A DNA stretch of 64,000 nt from Flavivirga spongiicola (GCF_030540825.1 NZ_JAUOEO010000001.1:4105001-4169000); one strand, 5' to 3'; positions 37,333 through 46,663 are shown, counted from the first letter of the stretch. Numbers and translations are program-made. Notes: generated by a model not told the origin, from the sequence alone.

Positions 37333-38079
37333 TTAAATTACTGAAAAGGTTCGATTCGTGTTTTTAATTATTTCATTGAGGTTTTCACTTGTTTTTTTAT
37401 TCACTATCAGATTAGATATCTTATCTATGTGTTTTTCATTATGAATATCTGTGCCAACAAAATCAATTAATTGTTCTTCCATTAAATAACTAGCCGTTTT
37501 TTCAACTTTTTTTCCATAATGATCACTTAGAGAAAGCATGTTAAGTTGAAAAAAACACCCCAGCTGTTTAAGTCTTTTATAATAAGCTAGATTGTTATGA
37601 TAAAAAGAATAACGTTCTGGGTGTGCTAAAACGGGTAAATATCCCTTAGTTTTAATTTTAAAAATGATACTTTCTAAATTTAAAGGTGCTTGTAAATATG
37701 ACATCTCAACAAGTACGAAGTCTTTTTTTAAAGTAAATAAATCCCTGTTTTCCAATAAACTTTCAAAATGATTATCGAGCATATATTCGGCAGCAGGGTT
37801 TAATGTAATGCTTTTAAGTTGTTTTGAATCTAAAGCACCCAATAAATTGTGATAAGCATTTCCAATAGTTTCATCTGTGTTGGGATAAAAGCCCTGCATA
37901 ATATGAGGTGTAGGTATAAACTGCTTTATCCCTAATCCTTTCATCTTTTTTATTAAAGACAAAGAATCTTTGATATTCTTTGCTCCATCATCAATACCAG
38001 GAAGGATGTGGTTATGAATATCTACAAAATCTTCTAATAAATCTTTTAAGAATAGTTTTTTAGAAAAAAAATGAAGCAT
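37333..38079 (-). CDS. CpsB/CapC/YwqE-type tyrosine-protein phosphatase (PHP fold)
   Basis: A 248-residue metal-dependent phosphatase of the PHP superfamily. Metal ligands are visible in DIHNHILPGIDDGAK (about residues 20-34), HPERYSFY near 155 and GTDIHNEKH near 213. Enzymes of this group dephosphorylate the tyrosine cluster of BY-kinases, which fits its place convergent with and next to wzc. A TAAATTTG box at 38091-38098 lies close upstream. Confidence 0.9.
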   Translation of the reverse strand: MLHFFSKKLFLKDLLEDFVDIHNHILPGIDDGAKNIKDSLSLIKKMKGLGIKQFIPTPHIMQGFYPNTDETIGNAYHNLLGALDSKQLKSITLNPAAEYMLDNHFESLLENRDLFTLKKDFVLVEMSYLQAPLNLESIIFKIKTKGYLPVLAHPERYSFYHNNLAYYKRLKQLGCFFQLNMLSLSDHYGKKVEKTASYLMEEQLIDFVGTDIHNEKHIDKISNLIVNKKTSENLNEIIKNTNRTFSVI

Positions 38080-38090
38080 TTTTTGGGTTA

Positions 38091-38098
38091 CAAATTTA
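38091..38098 (-). promoter_or_regulatory. Candidate -7 box (TAAATTTG) for the tyrosine phosphatase
   Basis: On the minus strand this matches TAnnTTTG exactly, 12 nt upstream of the ATG at 38079, implying a very short leader. No TTG was found at -33. Confidence 0.4.
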
Positions 38099-38181
38099 TA
38101 TTAGTCCACGCTTATTGCGCGGCAGGAAAATTTAACTTTAAAAAGTGCAAAGCAATGTTTTCAAAATTGGTAGTTGAACTA

Positions 38182-39249
38182 TTAGTTGTCATAAAAATGA
38201 AAAGCATCTACTATTACTTTGTCGTCAACTAAGCAATCTATTTTGGGATTGCCTATCGATTCTAAAAGGACAAAATTAATATTACCATGATTATTCTTTT
38301 TGTCATATTTAAGCAATTCGATGATGGCAGGATATTCATCTTCATTAATTTTAACTTTGCCATAATAATCAATGAATAAGTTTTTAATATCTAGAGTTGT
38401 TTGTTTAGGGAAATTTGCTAATTCCGTAGAAATATAGCATGCTAAAATCATTCCGACTATAATGGCCTCTCCATGTAGCAATGTATTTTTATTAGGATTG
38501 CTTAAAAAATAAGACTCTATAGCATGACCAAGCGTATGGCCAAAATTTAAAGTTTTTCGCAAATTATCTTCAAATGGATCTATTTCAATAACATTCTTTT
38601 TTATTAATACAGATTCATAAATTAAAACGTCCAGATCGTCCAAAGTCAATTTTGACAAGTCTTTGAATTTATTCCAGTAAGTCTCATCACTAATTAGCCC
38701 GTGCTTTAACATTTCGGCTAAACCCGAACGCATTTGGTTTTGTGGTAAAGTATTCAGGTACTTTGAGTCTATTAGCACCAAATCAGAGTTGCTAATAACA
38801 CCTATTTGATTTTTTAAATGCCCTAGATCGACTCCTGTTTTTCCACCAACCGATGCATCAACCATAGATAATAGGGTAGTAGGGACATTGATATAAGCGA
38901 TACCTCTTTTAAAAGTGCAGGCAACAAAGCCTCCTAAATCTGTAATGACACCACCTCCAATATTTATAAGTAAGCTTTTTCTATCTGCATCTAAATCAGA
39001 AAGTGTATTCCAAATGCCAACACAAGTATTTATTGTTTTATTAATTTCCCCAGATTCAATTTCGATAATTTCAACAACGATATCTGTTTCCAGCTTTTCT
39101 AAAAAATATGGCAAACAATGTTGATGCGTATTCTCATCAACTAAAATAAAAATCTTAGAAAAATTCCTGTCCTTAATATGATTGTTTAAAGGTTCATAAC
39201 AGGCGTTATTAAAATGAATTGTGCATTCATTTGTGGTAATTGAATCCAT
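38182..39249 (-). CDS. aroB: 3-dehydroquinate synthase
   Basis: The 355-residue protein carries out the second shikimate-pathway step, converting DAHP to 3-dehydroquinate with NAD and a divalent metal. It has GGGVITDLGGFVA near residue 96, the TTLLSMVDASVGGKTGVD stretch near 126, and FGHTLGHAIES near 236 with metal-binding histidines. The length is normal. It is a housekeeping gene divergent from proline dehydrogenase, sharing a 131-bp intergenic region (to the likely start at 39381) with two palindromes. Confidence 0.95.
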   Translation of the reverse strand: MDSITTNECTIHFNNACYEPLNNHIKDRNFSKIFILVDENTHQHCLPYFLEKLETDIVVEIIEIESGEINKTINTCVGIWNTLSDLDADRKSLLINIGGGVITDLGGFVACTFKRGIAYINVPTTLLSMVDASVGGKTGVDLGHLKNQIGVISNSDLVLIDSKYLNTLPQNQMRSGLAEMLKHGLISDETYWNKFKDLSKLTLDDLDVLIYESVLIKKNVIEIDPFEDNLRKTLNFGHTLGHAIESYFLSNPNKNTLLHGEAIIVGMILACYISTELANFPKQTTLDIKNLFIDYYGKVKINEDEYPAIIELLKYDKKNNHGNINFVLLESIGNPKIDCLVDDKVIVDAFHFYDN

Positions 39250-39289
39250 GAAATAATTGTTGTCATTAAAAGTTGGTGAAATTAAGGAG

Positions 39290-39326
39290 ATTTTATATAA
39301 AATGATAGTATTTTATATAAAATGAT
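39290..39326. promoter_or_regulatory. Twin 17-bp repeat with palindromic core, operator candidate
   Basis: ATTTTATATAAAATGAT occurs at 39290-39306 and again at 39310-39326. Each copy contains the perfect 14-bp palindrome ATTTTATATAAAAT. The 20-bp period is close to two helical turns, so two dimers would bind on the same face. It lies between divergent aroB and proline dehydrogenase. Confidence 0.5.
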
Positions 39327-39358
39327 CTTAATCATACAAAATGAAATATGGATATAAT

Positions 39359-39366
39359 TATATTTG
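39359..39366 (+). promoter_or_regulatory. Candidate -7 box (TATATTTG) for proline dehydrogenase
   Basis: This matches TAnnTTTG and lies 14 nt before the ATG at 39381. It falls inside the reading frame extending upstream to 39348, which supports 39381 as the true start. Confidence 0.45.
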
Positions 39367-39380
39367 CACAAATTTTTTAT

Positions 39381-40553
39381 ATGAATACTGATCGAATATT
39401 TGACAACACAGAAATAGCATTCTCATTAAAGAATGATTCTGAATTAGAGCGCGCTTATTTTTTATTCAAAATGATATCTATCCAACCCTTAGTCAGGATA
39501 GGTACAGCCGCTACAAACTTTGCTCTTAAAGCTAATTTGCCTATTGAAGGTTTAATTCGCTCCACAGTGTTCGATCATTTTTGTGGTGGTGTTAATGAAA
39601 AGGATTGTTTATCTGTAATAGATAGCATGTTTTTAAAAGGAGTAAGTTCAGTTTTAGATTATTCTGTAGAAGGAAAAGAGAGTGAAAAGGAATTTGATTC
39701 CGCTATGAATACAGTACTCAAAATTATTGATTTTGCTAAAAATATTGAAGCTATCCCTATTGCTGTTTTTAAGCCAACAGGGTTTGGTCGATTAAAATTA
39801 TATGAAAAAGTTGGTAGTGGAGAAGCATTAACTCAAAATGAGCAGAAAGAATGGGCTAATGTTGTAAATAGGTTTGATATGGTTTGCAAAAAAGCCAAAG
39901 AAAATGATATTGCTGTTTTAATTGATGCAGAAGAAAGCTGGATGCAAGATGCTGCGGATGATTTAGTAACAAAAATGATGCAAAAGTATAATACAGAAAA
40001 ACCTATAGTATATAATACTTTGCAGATGTACAGACATGATCGATTGGCTTTTTTAAAGAGCGAACATCAAAAAGCAAAAGAAGGCAATTATTTTCTTGGC
40101 TATAAATTGGTTCGCGGCGCTTATATGGAAAAAGAAAATGAGAGAGCTAAAGAAAAAGAATATACGTCTCCTATCTGTATAAGCAAAGAGGCTACCGACG
40201 ATAATTTTGACAATGCGTTACTATATATGATTGACCATTTAGATTGCATGTCTATATTTTCAGGAACCCATAATGAGAATAGTTCATATTTGTTAATGGA
40301 ATTAATGGCAAGTAAAAACTTAAAAAATAATGATAAGCGCATATGGTTTGGTCAATTATATGGTATGAGTGATCATATTAGCTTTAATTTGGCAGATAAA
40401 GGTTATAACGTCGCCAAGTATATACCATTCGGACCTGTAAAAGATGTGATGCCTTATTTAATTAGAAGAGCGGAAGAAAACACTTCTGTAGCAGGACAAA
40501 CCGGAAGGGAATTATCGCTTATAACCAAGGAAAAGAAACGACGGAAAATATAA
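39381..40553 (+). CDS. Proline dehydrogenase (monofunctional)
   Basis: The FAD-dependent enzyme oxidises proline to pyrroline-5-carboxylate. The frame is open from 39348, but I choose the ATG at 39381 (MNTDRIFDN, 390 residues). That choice places a TATATTTG promoter box just upstream and gives a start like that of flavobacterial relatives (IFDNTEIAFSLK). The barrel shows VLIDAEESW near residue 200, TLQMYRHDRL, YKLVRGAYMEKE near 245, SGTHNENSS, and YIPFGPVKDVMPYLIRRAEEN near the C-terminus, which carries the conserved arginines that bind proline. There is no P5C dehydrogenase domain, as usual for this group. Confidence 0.92.
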   Translation: MNTDRIFDNTEIAFSLKNDSELERAYFLFKMISIQPLVRIGTAATNFALKANLPIEGLIRSTVFDHFCGGVNEKDCLSVIDSMFLKGVSSVLDYSVEGKESEKEFDSAMNTVLKIIDFAKNIEAIPIAVFKPTGFGRLKLYEKVGSGEALTQNEQKEWANVVNRFDMVCKKAKENDIAVLIDAEESWMQDAADDLVTKMMQKYNTEKPIVYNTLQMYRHDRLAFLKSEHQKAKEGNYFLGYKLVRGAYMEKENERAKEKEYTSPICISKEATDDNFDNALLYMIDHLDCMSIFSGTHNENSSYLLMELMASKNLKNNDKRIWFGQLYGMSDHISFNLADKGYNVAKYIPFGPVKDVMPYLIRRAEENTSVAGQTGRELSLITKEKKRRKI

Positions 40554-40571
40554 TAAAACTATTATCGTTTT

Positions 40572-41642
40572 TTAAACATATTTTTCTAAAATAGATTTGA
40601 TATCTGAACTTGACATGTTTGGTGTGATGTTTGCTAATTTAGTAAAATCAATTTTCTGAGTTTCAAAATTATTTTTTGAGTTGACCAATAGAATATTTTT
40701 ATTATCGGTTGGCACTAATATTTCATTTTTTGAAATGATATGCTCATGAAGTTTTTCTCCTGGGCGTAATTCTGTGATTTTTACTTCAATTTTTTCACCA
40801 ATATTGTTATATAGTGACACGAGTCTTTCAGCTAAATCAATTATCTTAATTGGTTCACCCATATTAAAAGTAAAAATATTGTTTTCTTTATTATTGAAAG
40901 TAGCAATCTCCAATATTAAGGCGCATGCTTTATTTTTGCTTATGAAATATCGAGAAATAATACTATTGGTAACCGTGAGTGGCATACCTGATTTAATTTG
41001 CTTCTTAAAAAGTGGTAAAACTGACCCATTAGAGCCTAAGATATTTCCAAATCGAGTTATGATAAATTGTGTCTCTGATTTAGTCAAGAAATAATTTAGG
41101 TAATTTTCTGCTATACGCTTAGACATCCCCATAACACTTTTAGGATTTACAGCTTTATCTGTAGAAATAAAGATGAATTTTTTTACTTTATATTCTATTG
41201 ATAAATCAGCCAGTAACTTCGTTCCAAAAATGTTAAGCTTAATCGCTTCATGTGGGTTTGCTTCCATTAATGGCACATGTTTGTAAGCAGCAGTATGAAA
41301 AACAAATGTAGGTTTGTAGGTTTCAAAAAGGTGTTTTAGAGATTGCTCTTCTGTAATATTTAGAAGTAAAAAAACAATCTTACTGGTATCTTCAAACTCT
41401 ATATCTTTTATAAGGTCATAAAGAGGAGACTCAGCAATATCGATAAGGACGAGCTTTTTATAATTACATGTTAACAATTGTTTTGAAAGTTCACTACCTA
41501 TAGAACCAGCTGCTCCTGTGATTAAAATGATTTCATCAGAGAAATCAAAATTACTTAATGGTTTTTGCGATGCTTTTTTAGTAGGAAACAACCCAGAATC
41601 AATCAATAATTGATCTATATGATTAGTTTTAGATGTATTCAT
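40572..41642 (-). CDS. Soluble 4,6-dehydratase-like protein of the CapD/FlaA1 group
   Basis: A 356-residue protein corresponding only to the catalytic half of the 652-residue protein at 32056-34014. It has TGAAGSIGSELSKQL near residue 41, HTAAYKHVPLMEANPHEAI near 118, FISTDKAVNPKSVMG near 152 and the Met-for-Tyr catalytic motif (M-G-M-S-K). There are no membrane helices. FlaA1-type enzymes turn UDP-GlcNAc into a 4-keto-6-deoxy sugar. It stands upstream of, and leftward of, nothing obviously related except the phosphoglycosyl transferase gene at 41763-42356, transcribed in the same direction 120 bp upstream, so these two may form a small initiating module. Confidence 0.85.
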   Translation of the reverse strand: MNTSKTNHIDQLLIDSGLFPTKKASQKPLSNFDFSDEIILITGAAGSIGSELSKQLLTCNYKKLVLIDIAESPLYDLIKDIEFEDTSKIVFLLLNITEEQSLKHLFETYKPTFVFHTAAYKHVPLMEANPHEAIKLNIFGTKLLADLSIEYKVKKFIFISTDKAVNPKSVMGMSKRIAENYLNYFLTKSETQFIITRFGNILGSNGSVLPLFKKQIKSGMPLTVTNSIISRYFISKNKACALILEIATFNNKENNIFTFNMGEPIKIIDLAERLVSLYNNIGEKIEVKITELRPGEKLHEHIISKNEILVPTDNKNILLVNSKNNFETQKIDFTKLANITPNMSSSDIKSILEKYV

Positions 41643-41762
41643 TTTAGGGTTTAGCTTCGCTTAACATATGTTTTACGAAGTGAGTTTCATTTGCAAAATA
41701 AGAATAATAATGTTTTATGCCAAATACTGTGAAATAGTGCCAATACTTAAACTCACATTAAG

Positions 41763-42356
41763 CTATTTGGTAATAACTTTAATTATGGTAATACCTATAA
41801 GTTTTAAATCAAAAAAGAAATTTTGTCTTCTAATATATTCCTTATTGTATTTTAATTTGTCTGGAATAATGGTATTAACGAAAAAATCTTCTGGATTTTT
41901 AGCCGCTTTCAAAAGCTCTACTTCATTCCTGTACTTTAAAGATGCTAGACCTGTAATACCTGGTCTAACAGCGAAAATTTTCATATCACTTTCACTATAA
42001 AAATTCACATAATATCTTAATTCTGGCCTTGGACCTACAAAACTCATGTCTCCTTTTAGAATATTAATAAGTTGTGGAAACTCATCAATTTTATAACGTC
42101 TTAAAAAATAACCCACTTTAGTTATTCTAGAATCATTATTTCCTAAGGTAAGGAGTCCCTTCCCTTGAGATTGTACACGCATAGTACGAAACTTGAAAAT
42201 GTTGAAGTCTATATTGTTTTTGCCAACACGTCCCTGAACAAAAAGAACAGGTCCTTTTGAATCTAATTTAATTAAAACAGCAATTAATATTAAAAATGGA
42301 GATAGAATAAATAACCCCATTATAGAAAAAACAACATCGAAACTACGTTTAAGCAT
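41763..42356 (-). CDS. Small phosphoglycosyl transferase (bacterial sugar transferase), second copy
   Basis: A 197-residue monotopic phosphoglycosyl transferase with a hydrophobic N-terminal hairpin (about residues 10-32), QGRVGKNNIDFNIFKFRTMR (40-59), the catalytic Asp-Glu pair in YKIDEFPQLIN near 92, VGPRPELRYYV near 111 and RPGITGLASLKYR near 130. It is distinct from the copy at 878-1498 (QGRVG versus QRRPG) and so may use a different UDP-sugar. It lies 6 bp downstream of a small unknown gene and upstream of the soluble dehydratase gene. Confidence 0.91.
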   Translation of the reverse strand: MLKRSFDVVFSIMGLFILSPFLILIAVLIKLDSKGPVLFVQGRVGKNNIDFNIFKFRTMRVQSQGKGLLTLGNNDSRITKVGYFLRRYKIDEFPQLINILKGDMSFVGPRPELRYYVNFYSESDMKIFAVRPGITGLASLKYRNEVELLKAAKNPEDFFVNTIIPDKLKYNKEYIRRQNFFFDLKLIGITIIKVITK

Positions 42357-42362
42357 TATGGT

Positions 42363-42734
42363 TTATTCTATTTTTAAAGTAGTTATAGTCGCAATACTAT
42401 CACAATTTTCAACAGTTAAAATAATATCTTTCTTTTCAAATTCACCTTCAATATTGTACATACCGCATGGCTTTTGTCTTGCATTACTTTTAGAAAAATC
42501 AATACTTCCTTTTTTCAAAATATAATTTATAGCTACAGAATCTAAATTATAATCCTCTAAATGAGATTGAATATGATTGCTATAAACTATTTTTTTCAGC
42601 CTAATATTCTTTAAAACTCTAGCATCTGGACCATAGCTGCATGATGTTTTTTTTCCATTTAAAAAGAAAGCTAAAATTATTAATCCGATAGAAAAACCAC
42701 CAAGATAATAACCAACGCGCTGTATAAGTTTCAT
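42363..42734 (-). CDS. Small single-pass membrane protein, DUF4258-like
   Basis: The 123-residue product has an N-terminal membrane helix (about residues 7-26) and a small extracytoplasmic domain with SNHIQSHLEDYNLDSVAINYIL near 52 and a C-terminal beta-rich segment. The His-x-x-x-H pattern followed by a short helix resembles DUF4258, but this is a judgement by eye. It lies between alanine dehydrogenase (38 bp upstream) and the sugar transferase (6 bp downstream), and its function is unknown. Confidence 0.65.
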   Translation of the reverse strand: MKLIQRVGYYLGGFSIGLIILAFFLNGKKTSCSYGPDARVLKNIRLKKIVYSNHIQSHLEDYNLDSVAINYILKKGSIDFSKSNARQKPCGMYNIEGEFEKKDIILTVENCDSIATITTLKIE

Positions 42735-42772
42735 TTAATGTGTTTAGTGAAATAAATCAGAATTGCAATCAA

Positions 42773-43978
42773 TCAAAAAATAAGCAAATTAACATCGCTA
42801 AAATCCAAATCGAACCAATCACCTACAGATTTACTAGTTAAAATTCCGTGGTAAAAATACAATCCATTTTTCAAACCCTTATCAAATCTTAAAGAATTTT
42901 CTATACCGCCTTCTTCTGCTATTTTTAATAAATAAGGTGTAAAAAAATTACTTATGGAAACAGAGGCAGTACGCGAGTATCTGGCTAGAATATTAGGAAC
43001 ACAATAATGTATCACATTATGCTTAATAAATATTGGGTTTTTATGTGTAGTCACTTCGCTGGTTTCAATACAACCTCCCATATCGATACTTACATCTATT
43101 ATGATGGCTCCTTTTTTCATAGATCGCACCATATCCTCAGAAACGATTACAGGAGCTCTATTTGTTCCTCGCACCGCTCCAATAACAACATCACAGCGTT
43201 TTAGAGCTTTTGTTAAATTTTTTGGAGTAATTGTAGATGTAAAAAATGGCCTGCCTAGATTTGTTTGTATACGTCTTAATTTTGTAATAGAATTGTCAAA
43301 GACCTTTACATTTGCACCCAACCCCATCGAGCTTCTAGCTGCAAATTCCCCAACGGTACCAGCTCCTAGTATGACAACCTCTACAGGAGGTACGCCGCTA
43401 ATGTTTCCAAACATTAACCCATTACCATTACCGTCTTTAGTATCAGATAATAACTCTGAAGCTATTAAGACAGAAGCCGTTCCTGCAATTTCACTTAATG
43501 ATCTTACAGCAGGGTATGCACCATCGGCATCACGAATAAACTCAAAAGCTAATGCTGTGATGCGTTTTGAGGCTAATGCCTCAAAATATTTTTTAGATTG
43601 GGTTTTTATCTGAAGCGCAGATATTAATATGGTTTGCGGATTAATAAGTTTAATTTGTTCTATACTTGGAGGTTCCACTTTAAGAACCATAGGACAAGCA
43701 TATACTTTAGCCGTATCTTTTGTAATTTCAGCACCAGCTTCACTATAATCCTTATCACTAAAACTGGCACCATTTCCTGCTCCAGATTCAAGCAATACCT
43801 TATGCCCGTTACTTACTAAAGCAAATACTGCATCCGGTGTTAAACATACCCTTTTTTCTTGAAAAGCAGTCTCTTTAGGTATACCTATAAACAGTTCTCC
43901 CTTGCGTTTTAGTAGTTCAAGAGTTTCTTCTTGAGGTAAAAGTTGTTCCTTAGTAAAAGGCGAGAGTGGTTTCGACAT
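42773..43978 (-). CDS. ald: Alanine dehydrogenase
   Basis: The 401-residue protein interconverts alanine and pyruvate with NAD. It has GIPKETAFQEKRVCLTP near residue 34, LESGAGNGASFSDKDY near 60, KVEPPS near 98, and the Rossmann motif VVILGAGTVGEFAA near 208. RSMKKGAIIIDVSID and the PNILARYSRTASVSISN stretch follow. It is about 30 residues longer than the classic bacterial Ald because of an N-terminal extension, as in other Bacteroidetes members. Saccharopine-dehydrogenase-like or transhydrogenase alpha relatives are less likely. Confidence 0.9.
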   Translation of the reverse strand: MSKPLSPFTKEQLLPQEETLELLKRKGELFIGIPKETAFQEKRVCLTPDAVFALVSNGHKVLLESGAGNGASFSDKDYSEAGAEITKDTAKVYACPMVLKVEPPSIEQIKLINPQTILISALQIKTQSKKYFEALASKRITALAFEFIRDADGAYPAVRSLSEIAGTASVLIASELLSDTKDGNGNGLMFGNISGVPPVEVVILGAGTVGEFAARSSMGLGANVKVFDNSITKLRRIQTNLGRPFFTSTITPKNLTKALKRCDVVIGAVRGTNRAPVIVSEDMVRSMKKGAIIIDVSIDMGGCIETSEVTTHKNPIFIKHNVIHYCVPNILARYSRTASVSISNFFTPYLLKIAEEGGIENSLRFDKGLKNGLYFYHGILTSKSVGDWFDLDFSDVNLLIF

Positions 43979-44158
43979 GGTTAGTTTAATTAATAAAAAA
44001 TCAAATTACAAATAAATTTTCTATTGTTAACACAAACTGAAAATAATTATTTTAGTTTTTTAAAAGCTAACAAGATTAATATTTTAATTTCAATTCTTGT
44101 AAGAAAATAATTATTATTTTTATAACTCCTCAATAAAATGTTTTAAATTAATTATTTA

Positions 44159-44166
44159 TAAGTTTG
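44159..44166 (+). promoter_or_regulatory. Candidate -7 box (TAAGTTTG) for the TonB-dependent receptor
   Basis: An exact TAnnTTTG match 17 nt before the ATG at 44184. No clear -33 TTG is present. A 14-bp palindrome AAAATAATTATTTT lies upstream at 44040-44053. Confidence 0.4.
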
Positions 44167-44183
44167 CATTATCAAATACATCC

Positions 44184-46616
44184 ATGATTAAAAATCTATT
44201 TTATCACTTTATTCTGTTGCTTTCTCTCTCATCTTTTTCTCAAGAATATAGGTTAAATGGCTATGTTAAAGATGACAATAATAATCCAATAGCGCATTCT
44301 AATATATTAATTACTAGTTTAGGAGGTTCAAAAATTGCAAATGGTACTTCTACAGATGAAAAAGGTTATTTTATAATCGAAAATCTAAAAGCCGGGGATT
44401 ATATATTAAAAATTAGATTCCTTGGGTTTAAAACATATTCTACAAGAGTCGAACTCGATAGAAACATTCATTTTGATACTATAATACTTGAAGAAAATTT
44501 AGAAACGCTTGATGGAATAACGGTGGTCGCAAAGAGACCTACAGTTAATCGCATGGTAGATCGCTTGGTTTTTAATGTAGAAAACTCTACGTTATCGAAT
44601 GATAATGTTTTAGATGTTTTAAAGCATACACCTGGTGTTTTGGTTCATGATGGTACTATAACTGTAAAACAATCAACACCCACGGTATATATAAATGACA
44701 GAAGGGTGCATTTGTCTTCAAGCGAGGTTCAGCAACTTTTAGAAGGCACCTCTGCCACTAATGTAAAATCGATTGAAGTCATAACAAATCCTCCTGCAAA
44801 GTATGAAGCAGAAGGTGGTGCCGTGCTTAACATTGTAACCAATAGAAATATTATAGCAGGCTATAACGGAAGTGTTTTTGGGAATTATAGACAAGGCTCA
44901 GAATTTCCAAAATATTCATTTGGAACGAGTCACTTTTTTAAAGCAAAAAAACTCAACACCTATATAAACTATAGTATAAGCCCTAGAAAGGATTTTCAGC
45001 ATAATAACGAATTTATAAACTTTTTAAATGACAACAATCAAAATACATCAAGTTGGGAAACAGATTATAAAAGAACACGCGAAACTTCAAACCAAAATAT
45101 AAATGCCAATATAGATTATGATATAAATGATCGTAATAGTCTTGGTTTTTCAACAAGCATGTTAATCACTCCAAGAGACCATACAAACACTTTTGTTAAT
45201 TCTCTAACCGAAGTTTTTAACGCAAATAAAACTTTAGATTCTACATTTAATACTTTAAACCGTAAGGTGGATGAAACCTTCAATCTGGCTTTCACACTTG
45301 ATTATGTGCATAAATTTAAAAAGGAAGGGGAGAAGCTCTCTATAAGTACGCATCATACAAATTATGATTTTTCGAGTTTCCAAAATGTAGATACAGACTA
45401 TCGTTTTCCTGATAATATACTCATACGAAGTAATCGATTTCAAACATTTTCAAGTCAGGTTATAAAATTATATACAGGTCAGCTAGATTATGAATTGCCA
45501 ATAAATGGTTCAGCACAATTTGAAGCAGGAGGCAAGGTTTCTAATATTAATTCTGAAAGTATCTTAAATCAGTTTATTTTTGAAAATGATATAAAAATAG
45601 AGGATTTACAAAATTCTGATACTTTTTTATATGATGAAATTAATTATGCAGCCTATATAAGTTATTCCAAAGATTGGGAGCGTTGGAGTTTTAAATCTGG
45701 ACTAAGAGTTGAACATACGGATATAAAAGGGAATTCATTATCTACTAGTCAAAATAGTAATAATGATTATTTAAAGTTGTTTCCATCTCTTCATTTACTG
45801 CATAAGTTAAACGATAATAATGAACTGTATTTTAACTATAATAAACGCATACATAGGCCGAGATATAATGAATTAAACCCGTTTAAGTATTTTTTAAATG
45901 ATAATGTATATATAACTGGAGACCCAAATTTAAAGCCTCAAATTGATGATACATTTACTTTAGGATACACTTTAAAAAAGGATTATGCTTTTGAGCTCTA
46001 TTATCGCTATGAAACTGATCCAACAATTCGAATCATATTTCAAGACAATGACAATAATAAGTTAACATATGTAGATACTAATATAAATCGTAGTATTTCA
46101 TATGGCTTAGATTTTACAACATATAAAAAGTTAGCTAATAACTGGAATTTATATGTGTTATCATCTCTTTTTTATTATGAAGAAGAATTTTTTGCGTTAA
46201 AAAGCAGTAACGCCCTATTAGTAAATAACAGATGGTCAATCTTTGGGCAAATAATCAATTACTATAGTTTTTTAAAAGATCATAGTTTAACAGCAGATAT
46301 TTCCTATTTATATATATCACCTATAGTTAATGGGCCAACAGATGCAAGTGCACGATCGGGAATTGATATAAGTATAAAAAAAACATTTTGGAATAAAAAA
46401 GCAACACTTAGTATTGGAGCTACAGATATATTTAATACTCAAAACTTTAAAACAATTACTCAATACCTAAATCAAGATGTGTTTTTAAAATCGAGAAGAG
46501 AAAACAGATTACTTACTTTTGGGTTTAATTATAAGTTTGGAAACTTTAGATTGCGTACAAATAAAAAAGAAATAGATCTAAATGAGCGAGAGCGATTTAA
46601 AGAAAATACAAATTAA
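44184..46616 (+). CDS. TonB-dependent outer-membrane receptor with carboxypeptidase-regulatory-like domain
   Basis: The 810-residue protein has a signal peptide (residues 1-19, ending SSFSQ) and a carboxypeptidase-D regulatory-like beta-sandwich (about 22-105). Its plug domain has DVLKHTPGVLVHDGTITV near 148 and EVITNPPAKYEAEGGAVLNIVTNR near 193. A beta-barrel of the outer-membrane beta-barrel family 3 type runs to the C-terminus, with NKRIHRPRYNELNPF near 555. It lacks a SusD partner, so it is probably not a polysaccharide-utilisation pair. Substrate (siderophore, metal or peptide) is unknown. Confidence 0.88.
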   Translation: MIKNLFYHFILLLSLSSFSQEYRLNGYVKDDNNNPIAHSNILITSLGGSKIANGTSTDEKGYFIIENLKAGDYILKIRFLGFKTYSTRVELDRNIHFDTIILEENLETLDGITVVAKRPTVNRMVDRLVFNVENSTLSNDNVLDVLKHTPGVLVHDGTITVKQSTPTVYINDRRVHLSSSEVQQLLEGTSATNVKSIEVITNPPAKYEAEGGAVLNIVTNRNIIAGYNGSVFGNYRQGSEFPKYSFGTSHFFKAKKLNTYINYSISPRKDFQHNNEFINFLNDNNQNTSSWETDYKRTRETSNQNINANIDYDINDRNSLGFSTSMLITPRDHTNTFVNSLTEVFNANKTLDSTFNTLNRKVDETFNLAFTLDYVHKFKKEGEKLSISTHHTNYDFSSFQNVDTDYRFPDNILIRSNRFQTFSSQVIKLYTGQLDYELPINGSAQFEAGGKVSNINSESILNQFIFENDIKIEDLQNSDTFLYDEINYAAYISYSKDWERWSFKSGLRVEHTDIKGNSLSTSQNSNNDYLKLFPSLHLLHKLNDNNELYFNYNKRIHRPRYNELNPFKYFLNDNVYITGDPNLKPQIDDTFTLGYTLKKDYAFELYYRYETDPTIRIIFQDNDNNKLTYVDTNINRSISYGLDFTTYKKLANNWNLYVLSSLFYYEEEFFALKSSNALLVNNRWSIFGQIINYYSFLKDHSLTADISYLYISPIVNGPTDASARSGIDISIKKTFWNKKATLSIGATDIFNTQNFKTITQYLNQDVFLKSRRENRLLTFGFNYKFGNFRLRTNKKEIDLNERERFKENTN

Positions 46617-46622
46617 TTGATT

Positions 46623-46648
46623 TTTGATTAAAATTGGCAGTAATCAAA
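46623..46648. terminator. Weak hairpin between convergent genes
   Basis: TTTGATTA (46623-46630) and TAATCAAA (46641-46648) form an 8-bp stem with a 10-nt loop, lying between the receptor gene and the leftward membrane-protein gene. There is no GC-rich stem or strong U run, so the call is tentative. Confidence 0.35.
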
Positions 46649-46663
46649 CGAAAGTGTGTTAAG

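Noticed and set aside
39348..39380. Upstream ATG of the proline dehydrogenase frame
   Set aside because: The TATATTTG promoter box overlaps this segment and the family start resembles the ATG at 39381.
41668..42000. 110-residue frame on the plus strand across the sugar-transferase gene
   Set aside because: It is antisense to a clear phosphoglycosyl transferase with all catalytic motifs, and its protein has no recognisable features.
43101..43613. 170-residue frame on the plus strand within ald
   Set aside because: Antisense to alanine dehydrogenase; its composition mirrors the codon pattern of the real gene.
44040..44053. AAAATAATTATTTT palindrome before the TonB-dependent receptor
   Set aside because: In DNA this AT-rich a 14-bp A/T palindrome can easily arise by chance; not called as an operator.
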